64,000 nucleotides of DNA from Simplicispira hankyongi (GCF_003570885.1 NZ_QXJC01000001.1:1178001-1242000), one strand, 5' to 3'. Counted from the first letter of the stretch, positions 36,311-46,027 are shown. Notes: generated by a model from the sequence alone, not told the origin. A program made the numbers and translations.

Positions 36311-37546
36311 TCAACCAGGCAGGAACAGCTCCTGCAGATTGCTCAAGAAGTCAAACCCCCGCTCCGTGGGGCGCACATGCGCCATGTCGCGCGCAATCAA
36401 GCCCTGGGCCTCGGCTTTGTCCAGCGCCGGGACGATGGAAGCCACGCTCTGGCCGGTGCGCTCGACGAAATCCTGCAGCGCAAAACCTCCGCGCAGCCGC
36501 AGGGCGTTGAGCATGAATTCAAACGCCAGGTCGGCGCGGCGCACCTCGTCGTCCCGTGCCATGGCGTGACCGGCCAGCGCGTGATCCATGTAGAGCACCG
36601 GGTCACGAAAACGCGTCTGCCGCACCACGCGGTGCGCAAAGCTGATCTTGCTGTGCGCGCCGGCACCGATGCCCAGGTAGTCGCCAAACTGCCAGTAATT
36701 GAGGTTGTGCGCGCACCCGTGCCCCGGCTGGGCATAGGCCGAGACCTCGTAGCGCTGCAGACCCACGGCAGCAGTGCGTTCGGTGATGCGATCGAGCATG
36801 GCGTAGGCCAGGTCGTCCTCAGGGATGGCTGGCGGGTATTTGGCAAAAAAGGTGTTCGGCTCGATGGTCAGGTGGTAGATCGACAGGTGCGGCGGCGCGA
36901 GGGCCAGCGCGATGTCAAGGTCGGCATCCAGCGCGGCGATACCTTGGCCGGGAAGTGCGTACATCAGGTCAAGGTTGAAGGTGTCGAAGGCCTGCGCGGC
37001 CTCTTCCACCGCCGCGCGGGCCTGGGCGCCATCGTGCACGCGCCCCAACGCTGCAAGGTAGGTGTCGTTGAAGCTTTGCACCCCGACCGAGAGGCGCGTG
37101 ACGCCAGCGGAGCGGTAGGCGCGAAAGCGGTCTTTCTCGAAGGTGCCGGGGTTGGCTTCCAAGGTGATTTCAGCGCCCGCCGCGAGCGGCAGCAACGCCC
37201 GGATATCGCCCAGCAGCTGGTCGATAGACGCGGGCGAAAACAGGCTGGGCGTGCCACCACCGATGAACACGGTCTGCACCGGCCGGCCCCAGATGAGCGG
37301 CAGCGCAGCCTCCAGGTCGGCGTGCAAGGCGTCGAGGTAACGCGCTTCGGGCAAGGCGCCCGCACCGCCTACCGCGTGCGAATTGAAGTCGCAGTACGGG
37401 CATTTTTTCAGGCACCAGGGCAGGTGCACATAGAGCGAGAGCGGCGGCAGCGCGGATAGCTGCAGCAGGCCGGGGCGCATGTAGTGCTGGATGTCGCGCT
37501 GCAGCGCTGGCGCAGCCTCGTTGGCAGGAAGGATGGGAATGGTCAT
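36311..37546 (-). CDS. hemW: radical SAM haem chaperone / coproporphyrinogen oxidase-like protein
   Basis: A 411-residue radical SAM protein with the cluster motif CLKKCPYCDF (Cys-x3-Cys-x2-Cys) in YVHLPWCLKKCPYCDFNSH near residue 45. GGGTPSLFSP, the HemN_C-like tail (RLRGGFALQDFVERTG) and the DLMYALPGQ block are present. HemW inserts haem into respiratory proteins; it lacks the extra N-terminal region of true HemN. Last gene of the run rph-rdgB-hemW. Confidence 0.9.
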   Translation of the reverse strand: MTIPILPANEAAPALQRDIQHYMRPGLLQLSALPPLSLYVHLPWCLKKCPYCDFNSHAVGGAGALPEARYLDALHADLEAALPLIWGRPVQTVFIGGGTPSLFSPASIDQLLGDIRALLPLAAGAEITLEANPGTFEKDRFRAYRSAGVTRLSVGVQSFNDTYLAALGRVHDGAQARAAVEEAAQAFDTFNLDLMYALPGQGIAALDADLDIALALAPPHLSIYHLTIEPNTFFAKYPPAIPEDDLAYAMLDRITERTAAVGLQRYEVSAYAQPGHGCAHNLNYWQFGDYLGIGAGAHSKISFAHRVVRQTRFRDPVLYMDHALAGHAMARDDEVRRADLAFEFMLNALRLRGGFALQDFVERTGQSVASIVPALDKAEAQGLIARDMAHVRPTERGFDFLSNLQELFLPG

Positions 37547-37579
37547 GGTGTCGCGGCGCGCAGTAGTTCAAACAGGCGG

Positions 37580-38182
37580 TCATCCCATCCAGTTGGCGCG
37601 CATCAGCGCCAGCATGGCCTGCGCGGCGCGGCCACGGTGGCTCAGGCTGTTCTTGACCGCCGGATCGAGCTCGGCAAACGTCTTGCCCAGTTCGGGAATG
37701 GCCATTACCGGATCGAAACCAAAACCGTGGCAACCGCGCGGCGTGCGTGCAATCTCACCGACGACGCGGCCCACCGCGATCAGCGGCTCCGGGTCTTGCG
37801 GGCTGCGCAGCGCCACCAGCGTGCTGACCAGCGCGGCGCGGCGATTGTCCAGGCCCGCCATTTGCTCCAGCAAGGCGCGGACGTTGTTGTCGTCGCCCTT
37901 GGGGTAACCGAATTGCGTGGCGTAGTACGCCGTGTCAACACCGGGCAGGCCGCCAAACGCGTCCACGCACAGGCCAGCATCATCGGCCACGGCGGGCAGG
38001 CCCGTGTGCTGCGAGGCAAAGCGTGCCTTGGCCAGCGCGTTTTCGACGAAAGTGCGGTGCGGCTCTTCGGCTTCGCCCACGCCCAGGTCGGCCTGGCGCA
38101 CCAGCTCCACGCCCAGCGGCGCGAACAGGCTTTGCAGTTCGGCGAGTTTGCCCAGGTTGTTGGACGCCAGTACGATTTTCAT
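37580..38182 (-). CDS. rdgB: RdgB/HAM1 family XTP/dITP pyrophosphatase
   Basis: A 200-residue Ham1 enzyme that removes deaminated purine triphosphates. Motifs: KIVLASNNLGKLAELQ, FVENALAKARFAS, ADDAGLCVDAFGGLPGVDTAYY and FGFDPVM with SHRGRA near the end. ATG at 38182 is used; an in-frame TTG at 38188 sits five bases after AGAGG from the dispersed repeat at 38185-38234. It lies 45 bp after rph, in the same direction. Confidence 0.94.
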   Translation of the reverse strand: MKIVLASNNLGKLAELQSLFAPLGVELVRQADLGVGEAEEPHRTFVENALAKARFASQHTGLPAVADDAGLCVDAFGGLPGVDTAYYATQFGYPKGDDNNVRALLEQMAGLDNRRAALVSTLVALRSPQDPEPLIAVGRVVGEIARTPRGCHGFGFDPVMAIPELGKTFAELDPAVKNSLSHRGRAAQAMLALMRANWMG

Positions 38183-38184
38183 AG

Positions 38185-38234
38185 TCAAAATGGCCTCTAA
38201 CGCTTATCCACAAAGCGCATACAGCTATCAATCA
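38185..38234. repeat. AT-rich dispersed repeat, copy 4
   Basis: GTCAAAATGGCCTCTAACGC, TTATCCACAAAGCGCATACAGC and TATCAAT; this is the best-conserved copy. It fills the rph-rdgB gap and presents AGAGG before the rdgB start on the minus strand. Confidence 0.75.
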
Positions 38235-38956
38235 AGGAGCGCACTGCGCTGCAAGCGCACCAGCTCGGCAATGCCGGCCTGGGCCAGATCGAGCAAGGCA
38301 TCCATCTCGCTGCGGCTGAATGCCGCGCCTTCGGCCGTGCCCTGCACTTCGACGAAATCGCCGGCGCCCGTCATCACCACGTTCATGTCGGTGTCGCAGG
38401 CGGAATCTTCCCCATAGTCCAGATCCAGCAGCGGCTGGCCCTGCACCACGCCGACCGATACGGCGGCCACGGCGTCGCGGATGGGCGAGCGGGTTAAAAC
38501 ACCGCGGGCCATCAGGGACGAAACGGCGTCTTGCGCTGCCACCCAGGCGCCGGTGATGGCGGCAGTGCGCGTGCCGCCGTCGGCCTGGAGCACATCGCAG
38601 TCAAGCACGATGCTGCGCTCGCCCAGCAGCTCCAGATCAAACACCGCGCGCAGCGACCGGCCGATAAGGCGCTGGATCTCCTGCGTGCGGCCGGTTTGCT
38701 TGCCCTTGGCGGCCTCGCGCTCGCTGCGCTTGTGGGTAGCACGCGGCAACATGCCGTATTCGGCTGTCACCCAGCCCTTGCCACTGCCGCGTTGGTGCGG
38801 CGGCACCTTTTCTTCGACCGTCGCAGTGCACAGCACGCGGGTGTTGCCGAACTCGATCAGCACAGCGCCTTCGGCGTGCATGGTGAAGTGGCGGGTGATG
38901 CGCACGGGGCGCAGCGCATGGCTGGCGCGGTCGCCAGAACGTGAAACGGGGGTCAT
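38228..38956 (-). CDS. rph: ribonuclease PH
   Basis: A 242-residue phosphorolytic 3' exoribonuclease that trims tRNA ends. [60 protein letters not shown] and [21 protein letters not shown] are canonical; the C-terminal [24 protein letters not shown] is complete. Length matches the family (238-242). It follows the phosphatase gene with a 67-bp gap and may belong to the same transcript as the kinase pair. Confidence 0.96.
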   Translation of the reverse strand: MTPVSRSGDRASHALRPVRITRHFTMHAEGAVLIEFGNTRVLCTATVEEKVPPHQRGSGKGWVTAEYGMLPRATHKRSEREAAKGKQTGRTQEIQRLIGRSLRAVFDLELLGERSIVLDCDVLQADGGTRTAAITGAWVAAQDAVSSLMARGVLTRSPIRDAVAAVSVGVVQGQPLLDLDYGEDSACDTDMNVVMTGAGDFVEVQGTAEGAAFSRSEMDALLDLAQAGIAELVRLQRSALLD

Positions 38957-39023
38957 GCTTGTCTTTCGGTCGGGACCTGCGCAGCCACCAAGGCGTCGGT
39001 GGCGTGGCGGTCAGATGCCGCGT

Positions 39024-39923
39024 TCAGCGCCTGCGTTCTGCAGAGCGCCGAATAGCTTCGTTGATCTCGGCAATCGAGCGCTCGATGGCAGCGTCGTCCA
39101 GGTCATCCGCCAGGCCATCGAGCGGGCCGGCCTGGATGGTCGAGGCAAACACGTCGTCGCTGATGCTGTCGGTCGAGACACCCTGGGTGGACTCGAACGC
39201 GTCGGGCGTTTCCCATTCGATGGCCAGGACGGTCACGTTGTCGCTGCTGTCGCCCGCCTTGCGCAGCGCCGCCTCGACCAGCTCGGGCACCGCCTGCGAA
39301 ACGGCATTGCGGCCCAGTTCGCCCGCAATCTCCTCGTCGCTCAGGGTGCCCCACAGGCCGTCCGAGCAGAGCAGCAGGCGGTCACCCTGCTCCAGCGGCA
39401 CCGGGCCGGTGGTGTCGTAAATGGGTTTGGTGGGCGAACCCAGGCAGGTGAACAAGATGTTGCGGTTGATGCGCTCCAGCCCCTCGGGCATGTTGCGCAG
39501 CTCCAGATAGGAATGGTCCCGCGTGCGGGTCAGCAGCGCGCCGCCGCGCACCATGTACAGGCGCGAGTCGCCGCAGTGCACCCAATGCACGCAGCCCGCC
39601 TGCACCACCGCCACCACAAGCGTGGTACGGGGAGAATCGATCATGCCTTTGTCGCTGGCGTAGCGCAGGATCTGGTGGTGCGCCGCAAGCAAGGCGTTCG
39701 ATAGAAATTCGGAGACATCCGGCAGTTGCGGCTTGGCCTGGCGCTGGAACATCACGGCCACGGTCTGCAAGGCAATCTGGGCGGCGACCTCGCCCTCTGG
39801 GTGCCCACCCATGCCATCGGCCAACACAAAAAGCCCCGATTCGCGCGTGTAGCAGTAGCCCATGCGGTCTTCGTTCCTCTCGCGCCCGCCACGCCGGCTG
39901 ATCTGAAATATGGAGAATTTCAT
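39024..39923 (-). CDS. PP2C-family Ser/Thr protein phosphatase
   Basis: A 299-residue soluble PP2C (Stp1-like). The metal motifs are FVLADGMGGHPEGEVAAQIAL (Asp and Gly near residues 36-38), VHCGDSRLYMVRGG, LLLCSDGLWGTLSDEEI and SSDNVTVLAIEW. A 50-residue acidic, low-complexity tail follows the catalytic domain. It overlaps the kinase gene by four bases (ATGA), so the two opposing enzymes are made together. Confidence 0.92.
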   Translation of the reverse strand: MKFSIFQISRRGGRERNEDRMGYCYTRESGLFVLADGMGGHPEGEVAAQIALQTVAVMFQRQAKPQLPDVSEFLSNALLAAHHQILRYASDKGMIDSPRTTLVVAVVQAGCVHWVHCGDSRLYMVRGGALLTRTRDHSYLELRNMPEGLERINRNILFTCLGSPTKPIYDTTGPVPLEQGDRLLLCSDGLWGTLSDEEIAGELGRNAVSQAVPELVEAALRKAGDSSDNVTVLAIEWETPDAFESTQGVSTDSISDDVFASTIQAGPLDGLADDLDDAAIERSIAEINEAIRRSAERRR

Positions 39924-40939
39924 TTGGGTTTGGCTCCCGCGGCGAAGGACGCGTCACCAGGCTTGGTCACACTCTTGCGGGTTTCCGCCACCAGCGTATC
40001 GAGTTGCATGCGCATTTTCTCCGTGACGGTGAGTTTGGTGTAGCGCCTCTCGCCTTCGCGCGAGAGCTCTTTCTGCAAGGCGAACACCGACTGAGGACGC
40101 GAGAGCGGGTCGAGCGCCATGCACCACTCGACCACTTCAATCAGATTATCGGAATACACGCCGCGCAGTTTGGCCAATGCCAGCGAGAGGCGGTCCTTGT
40201 CCTGGCGCTGCGGCGCCTCGTTGGGCGGAAAACCCTGCATGCAGGCGTAGATGCAGGCACCAATGGCATAGATGTCGGTCCACGGCCCCATGGCCGAATC
40301 GCGCCGGTACATCTCGGGGGCGGCAAAGCCGGGCGTGTACATGGGTCTGATGAAGTTGCCTTCTTTGGACAGCACCTCGCGCGCAGCGCCGAAATCGATC
40401 ATCACGGCCTTGTTGTCGTCGGTGATGAAGATGTTGGCCGGCTTGATGTCCAGGTGCAGCATCTTGTGCTGGTGCACGATGCGCATGCCGCGCAGCACCT
40501 CGTCGAACAGCGAGCGGATGGTGGATTCGCGGAACACCTTCTGCTGCTTGAGGTCGCGCGCCGTGATGATGAAGTCCTGCAGGGTGGCCCCCTCAAGGTA
40601 GTTCATCACCATGTAGACGGTTTCGTTTTCGCGGAAGAAGTTGAGCACGCTCACCACGGAGGCATGCGAAATTTGCGCCAGCGCGCGGCCCTCTTCAAAA
40701 AAACTCTTCAGGCCAAGCCGGTAGAGCGAGAGCTTTTCCGGCTGCACCTTGGGCAGCAACTCGCCTGGGGTGCGAGTGGCGAGCGAAGAAGGCAGGTATT
40801 CCTTGATGGCAACCTGCTGGCCTTCAGCGTCCATGCACAGATAAACCACACCGAAACCGCCCGAAGACACTCGCCGAATCACCCGGTAGCCACCAATGAC
40901 GGTGTCGGGTGGCAGCGGCGCCGGTTTGATTTTGGACAT
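39920..40939 (-). CDS. bacterial Ser/Thr protein kinase
   Basis: A 339-residue Hanks-type kinase. Gly-loop SSGGFGVVYL at 25-34, Lys46 (VAIKEY), Glu83 (FFEEGRAL), catalytic loop HLDIKPANI at 162-170 (Asp164, Lys166, Asn169) and DFG at 182-184, then the APE block TPGFAAPEM. The HRD arginine is Leu163, so this is a non-RD kinase, perhaps less dependent on activation-loop phosphorylation. No transmembrane or PASTA segment is seen; the tail after residue 300 is basic. Coupled to the PP2C gene and divergent from yicC. Confidence 0.93.
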   Translation of the reverse strand: MSKIKPAPLPPDTVIGGYRVIRRVSSGGFGVVYLCMDAEGQQVAIKEYLPSSLATRTPGELLPKVQPEKLSLYRLGLKSFFEEGRALAQISHASVVSVLNFFRENETVYMVMNYLEGATLQDFIITARDLKQQKVFRESTIRSLFDEVLRGMRIVHQHKMLHLDIKPANIFITDDNKAVMIDFGAAREVLSKEGNFIRPMYTPGFAAPEMYRRDSAMGPWTDIYAIGACIYACMQGFPPNEAPQRQDKDRLSLALAKLRGVYSDNLIEVVEWCMALDPLSRPQSVFALQKELSREGERRYTKLTVTEKMRMQLDTLVAETRKSVTKPGDASFAAGAKPK

Positions 40940-41013
40940 ATTCTTCGCGTGTGATTCGAGGGCGGACGAGAAGCCGGATAATCTCCGGTTCGCTAGCTAA
41001 CAAGAAAAGTCCC

Positions 41014-41931
41014 ATGGCAGTTTACAGCATGACCGGCTACGCCAGCGCCCAAATCGGCGCCGCTGCGGCGTCCGCAGAAGGCGAGCCGCGCACCGGTCCA
41101 CAGCGCCGGCTGGGCATGGAAATGCGCTCGGTCAACAGCCGCTTCCTGGACTTGTCGTTCCGGCTGCCTGACGAGTTGCGCAGTTTCGAGCCGACACTTC
41201 GATCGCTCGTCACCGCCAAAATCAAACGCGGCAAGATAGAAGTGCGCGCTGCTATCGAAGGCCAGGATGGCAACGCCCTGCCAGACCCGGCACCCCGCAT
41301 GCTCCAGCGACTCGCGTCGGTTCAAGACACCGTCCAATCCTGGCTTCCCGACGCTGCACCGCTTTCCGTTGCCGAAATTCTGCGCCTTTGCGGCGCTGCA
41401 GCGCCCACCGCTGATACGCCTGCAGATGAAGTGACCCAATTGGCGGAAGCCGTGCTGGCCGCCTTGCTCGCTGCGCGGGCGCAGGAAGGCGTGCGCCTTG
41501 TGGCCATGCTGCGCAGCCATCTCAAACTGCTGCGCGGGTTGACCGAGCAGGCCGGCCCCTTGGTGCCGCAATTGGTGGAGCAACAACGCCAGCGCTTCAT
41601 GGACCGTTGGCGCGAAGCCATGGGCCTGGCTGAGGGCAGCGCCACTCCGGAGGCTGCGCAGGATCGCGCGCTCTCCGAAGCGACGGCCTTTGCCATCCGC
41701 ATCGATGTAGCCGAAGAGGTCACGCGTCTCGAATCCCACATCACGGAAATCGAACGCCTGCTGACCAAGGGCGGCGAAGTCGGCAAGCGGCTGGACTTTC
41801 TGATTCAGGAACTGCATCGCGAAGCCAACACCTTGGGGTCCAAATCGTCCGCACTTGAGCTGACACGTATCAGCGTCGACATGAAAGTCCTGATCGAGCA
41901 AATGCGTGAGCAGGTACAAAACTTAGAATAA
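41014..41931 (+). CDS. yicC: YicC family endoribonuclease
   Basis: A 305-residue YicC/YloC protein. MAVYSMTGYASAQIG and MEMRSVNSRFLDLSFRLPDELRSFEPTLRSLVTAKIKRGKIEVR are the family opening, and RLDFLIQELHREANTLGSKSSALELTRISVDMKVLIEQMREQVQNLE is the DUF1732 C-terminus. Members act as endoribonucleases in RNA turnover. It starts at 41014 (SD-like AAGAAAAG upstream) and precedes gmk by 24 bp. Confidence 0.93.
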   Translation: MAVYSMTGYASAQIGAAAASAEGEPRTGPQRRLGMEMRSVNSRFLDLSFRLPDELRSFEPTLRSLVTAKIKRGKIEVRAAIEGQDGNALPDPAPRMLQRLASVQDTVQSWLPDAAPLSVAEILRLCGAAAPTADTPADEVTQLAEAVLAALLAARAQEGVRLVAMLRSHLKLLRGLTEQAGPLVPQLVEQQRQRFMDRWREAMGLAEGSATPEAAQDRALSEATAFAIRIDVAEEVTRLESHITEIERLLTKGGEVGKRLDFLIQELHREANTLGSKSSALELTRISVDMKVLIEQMREQVQNLE

Positions 41932-41955
41932 ACGCCTCATTCGGTACCACCCCTC

Positions 41956-42588
41956 ATGACTGCCACCACGGAATACCCCGGCAATCTCTTTGTTGTCGCC
42001 GCCCCCAGCGGCACCGGCAAATCCAGCCTGGTCAAGGCCCTGCTGGAGCTCGACTCCCACGTGCACCCTTCGATATCGCACACTACCCGTGCGCCACGCG
42101 GGCAGGAAAAGCACGGTCGGGAGTACTTTTTTACTTCCGAGCCCGAGTTCGATGCCATGATCGCCAGCAATGCCTTTGTCGAATGGGCAGTTGTGCACGG
42201 CAACCGTTACGGCACCTCGAAAAATTCCATCGAAGAGCGCATCGCGCAGGGCAACGACATCATCCTGGAGATTGATTTCCAGGGGGCCTTGCAGATCAAG
42301 CAGGCATTTGCCAATGCGGTCCTGATTTTCATCTTGCCGCCCAGCTGGGCAGAATTGCGCTCGCGCCTGGAGCGACGCGGCGAAGACTCGCCCGAAGTCA
42401 TCGAAAGAAGGCTGGCAAATGCCGCTACAGAGATGGCGCAGGTGCACAAATTCGACTTCGTTATAATTAATGAGTTATTTGAGCGCGCACTTTTTGACCT
42501 GAAGGCGATTGCACACGCCCAGCGACTCAAGTACGCAGCGCAACGCCGCGCGCGCTCAGAGACGTTCAAAGCGCTGAACGTCGCTTGA
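41956..42588 (+). CDS. gmk: guanylate kinase
   Basis: A 210-residue kinase phosphorylating GMP to GDP. P-loop [10 protein letters not shown] near residue 18, [21 protein letters not shown] and [15 protein letters not shown] are canonical. In this cluster it feeds the guanine nucleotide pool used by the neighbouring SpoT. Followed by rpoZ after 16 bp. Confidence 0.97.
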   Translation: MTATTEYPGNLFVVAAPSGTGKSSLVKALLELDSHVHPSISHTTRAPRGQEKHGREYFFTSEPEFDAMIASNAFVEWAVVHGNRYGTSKNSIEERIAQGNDIILEIDFQGALQIKQAFANAVLIFILPPSWAELRSRLERRGEDSPEVIERRLANAATEMAQVHKFDFVIINELFERALFDLKAIAHAQRLKYAAQRRARSETFKALNVA

Positions 42589-42604
42589 CCCACCTGGAGA
42601 ATTC

Positions 42605-42808
42605 ATGGCCCGCATTACTGTCGAAGACTGCCTCGTGCAGATCCCCAACCGTTTCCAGCTCGTACTGGCAGCAACCTATCGCGCGCGCATGCTCAGCCAG
42701 GGCCACACCCCGCGCATCGAGAGCCGAAACAAGCCGGGCGTGACGGCCTTGCGCGAAATCGCCGCCGGCAAGGTGGGCATCGAGATGCTCAAGAAAGTTC
42801 CAGGCTGA
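42605..42808 (+). CDS. rpoZ: RNA polymerase omega subunit
   Basis: A 67-residue subunit: [30 protein letters not shown] and [18 protein letters not shown]. It aids beta-prime folding and forms part of a ppGpp site on polymerase. GGAGA is seven bases before the ATG. A strong terminator separates it from spoT. Confidence 0.97.
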   Translation: MARITVEDCLVQIPNRFQLVLAATYRARMLSQGHTPRIESRNKPGVTALREIAAGKVGIEMLKKVPG

Positions 42809-42834
42809 CCGACCCAGCGTCTGCCTATGAAAAG

Positions 42835-42859
42835 GGCACCGCATTGCGGTGCCTTTTTT
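42835..42859 (+). terminator. rho-independent terminator after rpoZ
   Basis: Perfect eight-bp stem GGCACCGC/GCGGTGCC with loop ATT, then six T residues. Confidence 0.9.
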
Positions 42860-42902
42860 CATTTCGGCCGGCTGCCGCTCTGTCGCGCGCTACATTTAAG
42901 GT

Positions 42903-45176
42903 ATGAACGCGGAGTCGAATCAGGTTTCTGCCAGCGAAGGGCAAGCGCCCGAGCGCACGCAGGAAATCAGCAATGCCACCGCCGCCGCCAACGCGGCCGC
43001 GGCAAGCTTTGCTGCGCTGACCGACAGCCTCGACTATCTGGAGCCGGCTCAGGTCGACCTGGTGCGCCAGGCTTACCGATTTGCTGATGCCGCCCATCTG
43101 GGGCAACTGCGAAACAGCGGCGAGCCCTACATCACGCACCCGATTGCCGTCGCAGCGCAATGCGCACAATGGAAGCTCGACGCGCAAGCGCTGATGGCGG
43201 CGCTGCTGCACGACGCCATGGAAGACTGCGGGGTCACCAAGGGCGATCTGGTGGAGCATTTCGGCGCCAGTGTCGCCGAATTGGTCGATGGGCTCACCAA
43301 GCTGGACAAGCTGCAGTTCGACACGCGGGAAGAAAACCAGGCCGAGTCGTTTCGGAAAATGCTGCTGGCCATGGCACGCGACGTGCGCGTTATTCTGATC
43401 AAGCTGGCGGATCGCAGCCACAACATGCGGACGCTGGCGGACATGCCGCGCAGCAAGTGGGGGCGGATCGCCTCGGAAACGCTGGAAATTTATGCGCCCA
43501 TTGCACACCGACTGGGCCTGAACCAGACGTACCGCGAGCTGCAGGATCTGTCGTTTCGCTACCTACACCCCTGGCGCTACGCCACGCTGTCGAAAGCCGT
43601 TGCCAAGGCCCGCAGTCGCCGGCGCGATCTGGTGCAGAAAGTGCAGATGGATGTCGACGCTGCGTTTGTGCGTGTGGGCCTGCCCGCACGCCTGGCAGGT
43701 CGGGAAAAAACACTTTTTGCGATCTACGAGAAGATGACGCAAAAACACCTGAGCTTCGCCCAGGTAACGGACCTGTACGGTTTTCGTGTGATCGTAGGCA
43801 GCGTAACCGAGTGCTATACGGCCCTCGGGGTGCTGCATCAGATGTACAAACCGGTGCCGGGCAAGTTCAAGGACCACATTGCTATTGCCAAGGTCAATGG
43901 CTACCAGTCCCTGCACACAACGCTCGTCGGCCCTTCTGGCGTGAACATCGAATTTCAGATGCGCACAGAAGAAATGCACCTGATCGCTGAGGCCGGCGTT
44001 GCAGCGCACTGGCTCTACAAGGAAAAGGATGTCGACGGCGGCTCAGCCGAGCGTCTTGGAACCAAGTGGTTGCAGTCGCTCCTGGACATCCAGAACGAAA
44101 CCCGCGACGCCGCCGAATTTTGGGACCACGTCAAGGTCGATCTGTTTCCCGACGCGGTCTACGTGTTCACGCCAAAAAGCCAGATCCTGGCGCTGCCGCG
44201 TGGTGCCACCGTGGTCGATTTCGCCTATGCCATTCACAGCGATGTCGGCAATCACACAGCGGCAGCCAAGGTCAACAACGAGCAAGTTCCGCTGCGCACC
44301 GAAATTCACAACGGCGATATCGTCGAGATCATCACCACACCCACCACCACACCCAATCCGGCTTGGTTGGGGTTTGTGCGCACCGGCCGAGCACGCTCCA
44401 AGATTCGCAGCCACCTCAAGTCGCTGGCACAGGCGGATTCGGAAACGCTTGGCGAGAAGTTGCTCACCCAGGCCTTGCGCGCAGAGGGCCTGGAACGGCT
44501 CCCCCCCAATACGGAAGAGATGCAGCCGTTGTGGGACAAGTTGCTCCGCTTCACCGGGAGCCGCGCCCGCAGCGAGCTGATGACCGACATCGGGTTGGGC
44601 AAGCGCATTGCAACCATCGTTGCCAAGCGCCTGCTCGGGCTGATGGCAGAGCATGGCTATCGCCCTGATGCCCTTTTGCTGACACGCGAACGCTATTCGT
44701 CGCACGAAAGAATCTCGCAGGGCGGCGTGTCGCTGGATGGCAGCGAGAACGCGTCCGTGAAGTACGCGCCCTGCTGCCGGCCGGTCCCGGGCGACGAAAT
44801 CGTGGGCTACCTGGGGCGCGGCGAAGGTCTGGTGGTCCATGCGGCGTCCTGTGCAATCGCACGGCGCTTGCAGGCCAAGGACAGCGAACGTTTCATCTCG
44901 GTTGATTGGAGCGAAGAACCTACCCGTATGTTCGAGACGGGAATTGTCGTCACCGTGAACAACGGCAAAGGGGTTCTTGCGCGCGTCGCGGCCGATTTGG
45001 CCAGCGTCGAGGCCGATATTATTCACATCGACATGGACGATGAAGTGGCGCTGGATACCGTCAATCTGCGTCTGGTGATTGGGGTGCGCGACACCACGCA
45101 TCTGGAGGCAGCGCTACGCAGTCTTCGGCGGACCCATGCCGTATTGCGCGCGGTGCGCGCCCTGCCGACCGCATGA
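42903..45176 (+). CDS. spoT: bifunctional (p)ppGpp synthetase/hydrolase
   Basis: A 757-residue long RSH protein. After a 45-residue Ala-rich leader come the HD hydrolase domain (ITHPIAVAAQ, LLHDAMEDC, IKLADRSHNMRTL), the synthetase domain (TDLYGFRVIV, GYQSLHTTLVGPSG), a TGS domain (VYVFTPKSQILALPRGATVVDFAYAIHSDVGN), a conserved-cysteine region (YAPCCRPVPGD) and a C-terminal ACT domain. KFKD before the YQSLHT block matches the RxKD-type of bifunctional enzymes, not the ExDD of RelA. Both HD and synthetase motifs look intact. Confidence 0.96.
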   Translation: MNAESNQVSASEGQAPERTQEISNATAAANAAAASFAALTDSLDYLEPAQVDLVRQAYRFADAAHLGQLRNSGEPYITHPIAVAAQCAQWKLDAQALMAALLHDAMEDCGVTKGDLVEHFGASVAELVDGLTKLDKLQFDTREENQAESFRKMLLAMARDVRVILIKLADRSHNMRTLADMPRSKWGRIASETLEIYAPIAHRLGLNQTYRELQDLSFRYLHPWRYATLSKAVAKARSRRRDLVQKVQMDVDAAFVRVGLPARLAGREKTLFAIYEKMTQKHLSFAQVTDLYGFRVIVGSVTECYTALGVLHQMYKPVPGKFKDHIAIAKVNGYQSLHTTLVGPSGVNIEFQMRTEEMHLIAEAGVAAHWLYKEKDVDGGSAERLGTKWLQSLLDIQNETRDAAEFWDHVKVDLFPDAVYVFTPKSQILALPRGATVVDFAYAIHSDVGNHTAAAKVNNEQVPLRTEIHNGDIVEIITTPTTTPNPAWLGFVRTGRARSKIRSHLKSLAQADSETLGEKLLTQALRAEGLERLPPNTEEMQPLWDKLLRFTGSRARSELMTDIGLGKRIATIVAKRLLGLMAEHGYRPDALLLTRERYSSHERISQGGVSLDGSENASVKYAPCCRPVPGDEIVGYLGRGEGLVVHAASCAIARRLQAKDSERFISVDWSEEPTRMFETGIVVTVNNGKGVLARVAADLASVEADIIHIDMDDEVALDTVNLRLVIGVRDTTHLEAALRSLRRTHAVLRAVRALPTA

Positions 45177-45198
45177 ACAGGTGCTGAGCAGGGGAATC

Positions 45199-45756
45199 CT
45201 ACTGCTCTGAATCTGGATACGTCACATCAAGGATTTCGAGGTAGCGCGTGCCCGATGGCGTCGCGAGTTGCACCTCATCGCCAACGCGCGCCTTGAGAAG
45301 CGCCCGCGCCACGGGCGAAATCCAGCTGATCTCACCATGACGTGTATCCACTTCGTCTATGCCTTTGATGGTCACCACGGCTTCTGCGCCCTGATCGTCT
45401 ACATAGTGGACTGTGGCGCCGAAGAATATCTGTTGATTTCCTGCATGGATGGCAGCGTTGACGATTTCCGCTGCCTCCATGCGGGAAGTGAGAAACCGGA
45501 TGCGACGATCAATCTCACGCAGGCGCTTTTTCCCATAGAGATAGTCGCCATTTTCCGAGCGATCGCCGTTTTTTGCCGCCCAATGCACCGTCTCCACGAT
45601 CTTGGGGCGCTCGACATCCATCAACTGTAACAGCTCATCGCGCAAGCGAGCATAGCCAGCTGAGGTGATGTAGTTGCGGGTGTCGCCGAGAGGCGTCGCC
45701 GAGGACAAAGGCTCCACAGGCTCCTCATCGGTTTCGCGGGTGAACGCCTTGCTCAT
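45199..45756 (-). CDS. greB: transcript cleavage factor GreB
   Basis: A 185-residue Gre factor. The N-terminal coiled coil holds the acidic tip KNGDRSENGDYLYGKKRLREID, and the C-terminal FKBP-like domain runs GATVHYVDDQGAEAVVTIKGIDEVD to the end. It has a 28-residue leader typical of GreB in this group. It rescues backtracked polymerase. Convergent with spoT. Confidence 0.94.
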   Translation of the reverse strand: MSKAFTRETDEEPVEPLSSATPLGDTRNYITSAGYARLRDELLQLMDVERPKIVETVHWAAKNGDRSENGDYLYGKKRLREIDRRIRFLTSRMEAAEIVNAAIHAGNQQIFFGATVHYVDDQGAEAVVTIKGIDEVDTRHGEISWISPVARALLKARVGDEVQLATPSGTRYLEILDVTYPDSEQ

Positions 45757-45816
45757 GAATTCTCCTCGCAGTCCTCAAAGCTTGTATCACTGTTGGCGCC
45801 CAAGCTAAGCACAAAG

Positions 45817-45850
45817 GAAAAAGCCCTGATACCTTGCAGTATCAGGGCTT
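45817..45850 (-). terminator. rho-independent terminator after tRNA-Arg
   Basis: Perfect 12-bp stem AAGCCCTGATAC/GTATCAGGGCTT with a six-base loop; read leftward it ends in TTTTT, just after tRNA-Arg. Confidence 0.88.
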
Positions 45851-45857
45851 ACCTTTT

Positions 45858-45934
45858 TGGTGCGGCTGGCAGGAATTGAACCCACGACCCCTTGGTTCGT
45901 AGCCAAGTACTCTATCCAACTGAGCTACAGCCGC
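45858..45934 (-). tRNA. tRNA-Arg (anticodon ACG)
   Basis: Acceptor GCGGCTG/CAGCCGC, discriminator A and encoded CCA. The anticodon stem-loop CTTGG-CTACGAA-CCAAG gives ACG, and the T-arm contains GGGTTCAATTCC. Second of two leftward tRNA genes. Confidence 0.95.
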
Positions 45935-46027
45935 CAAGTCTCAAATTATAGCGTGAATTTTTGCCTCGCATGAGTATCGAGAAAAACTACACACTCTTTT
46001 TTTCAAAAAGCACATTGGCGCATGGAA

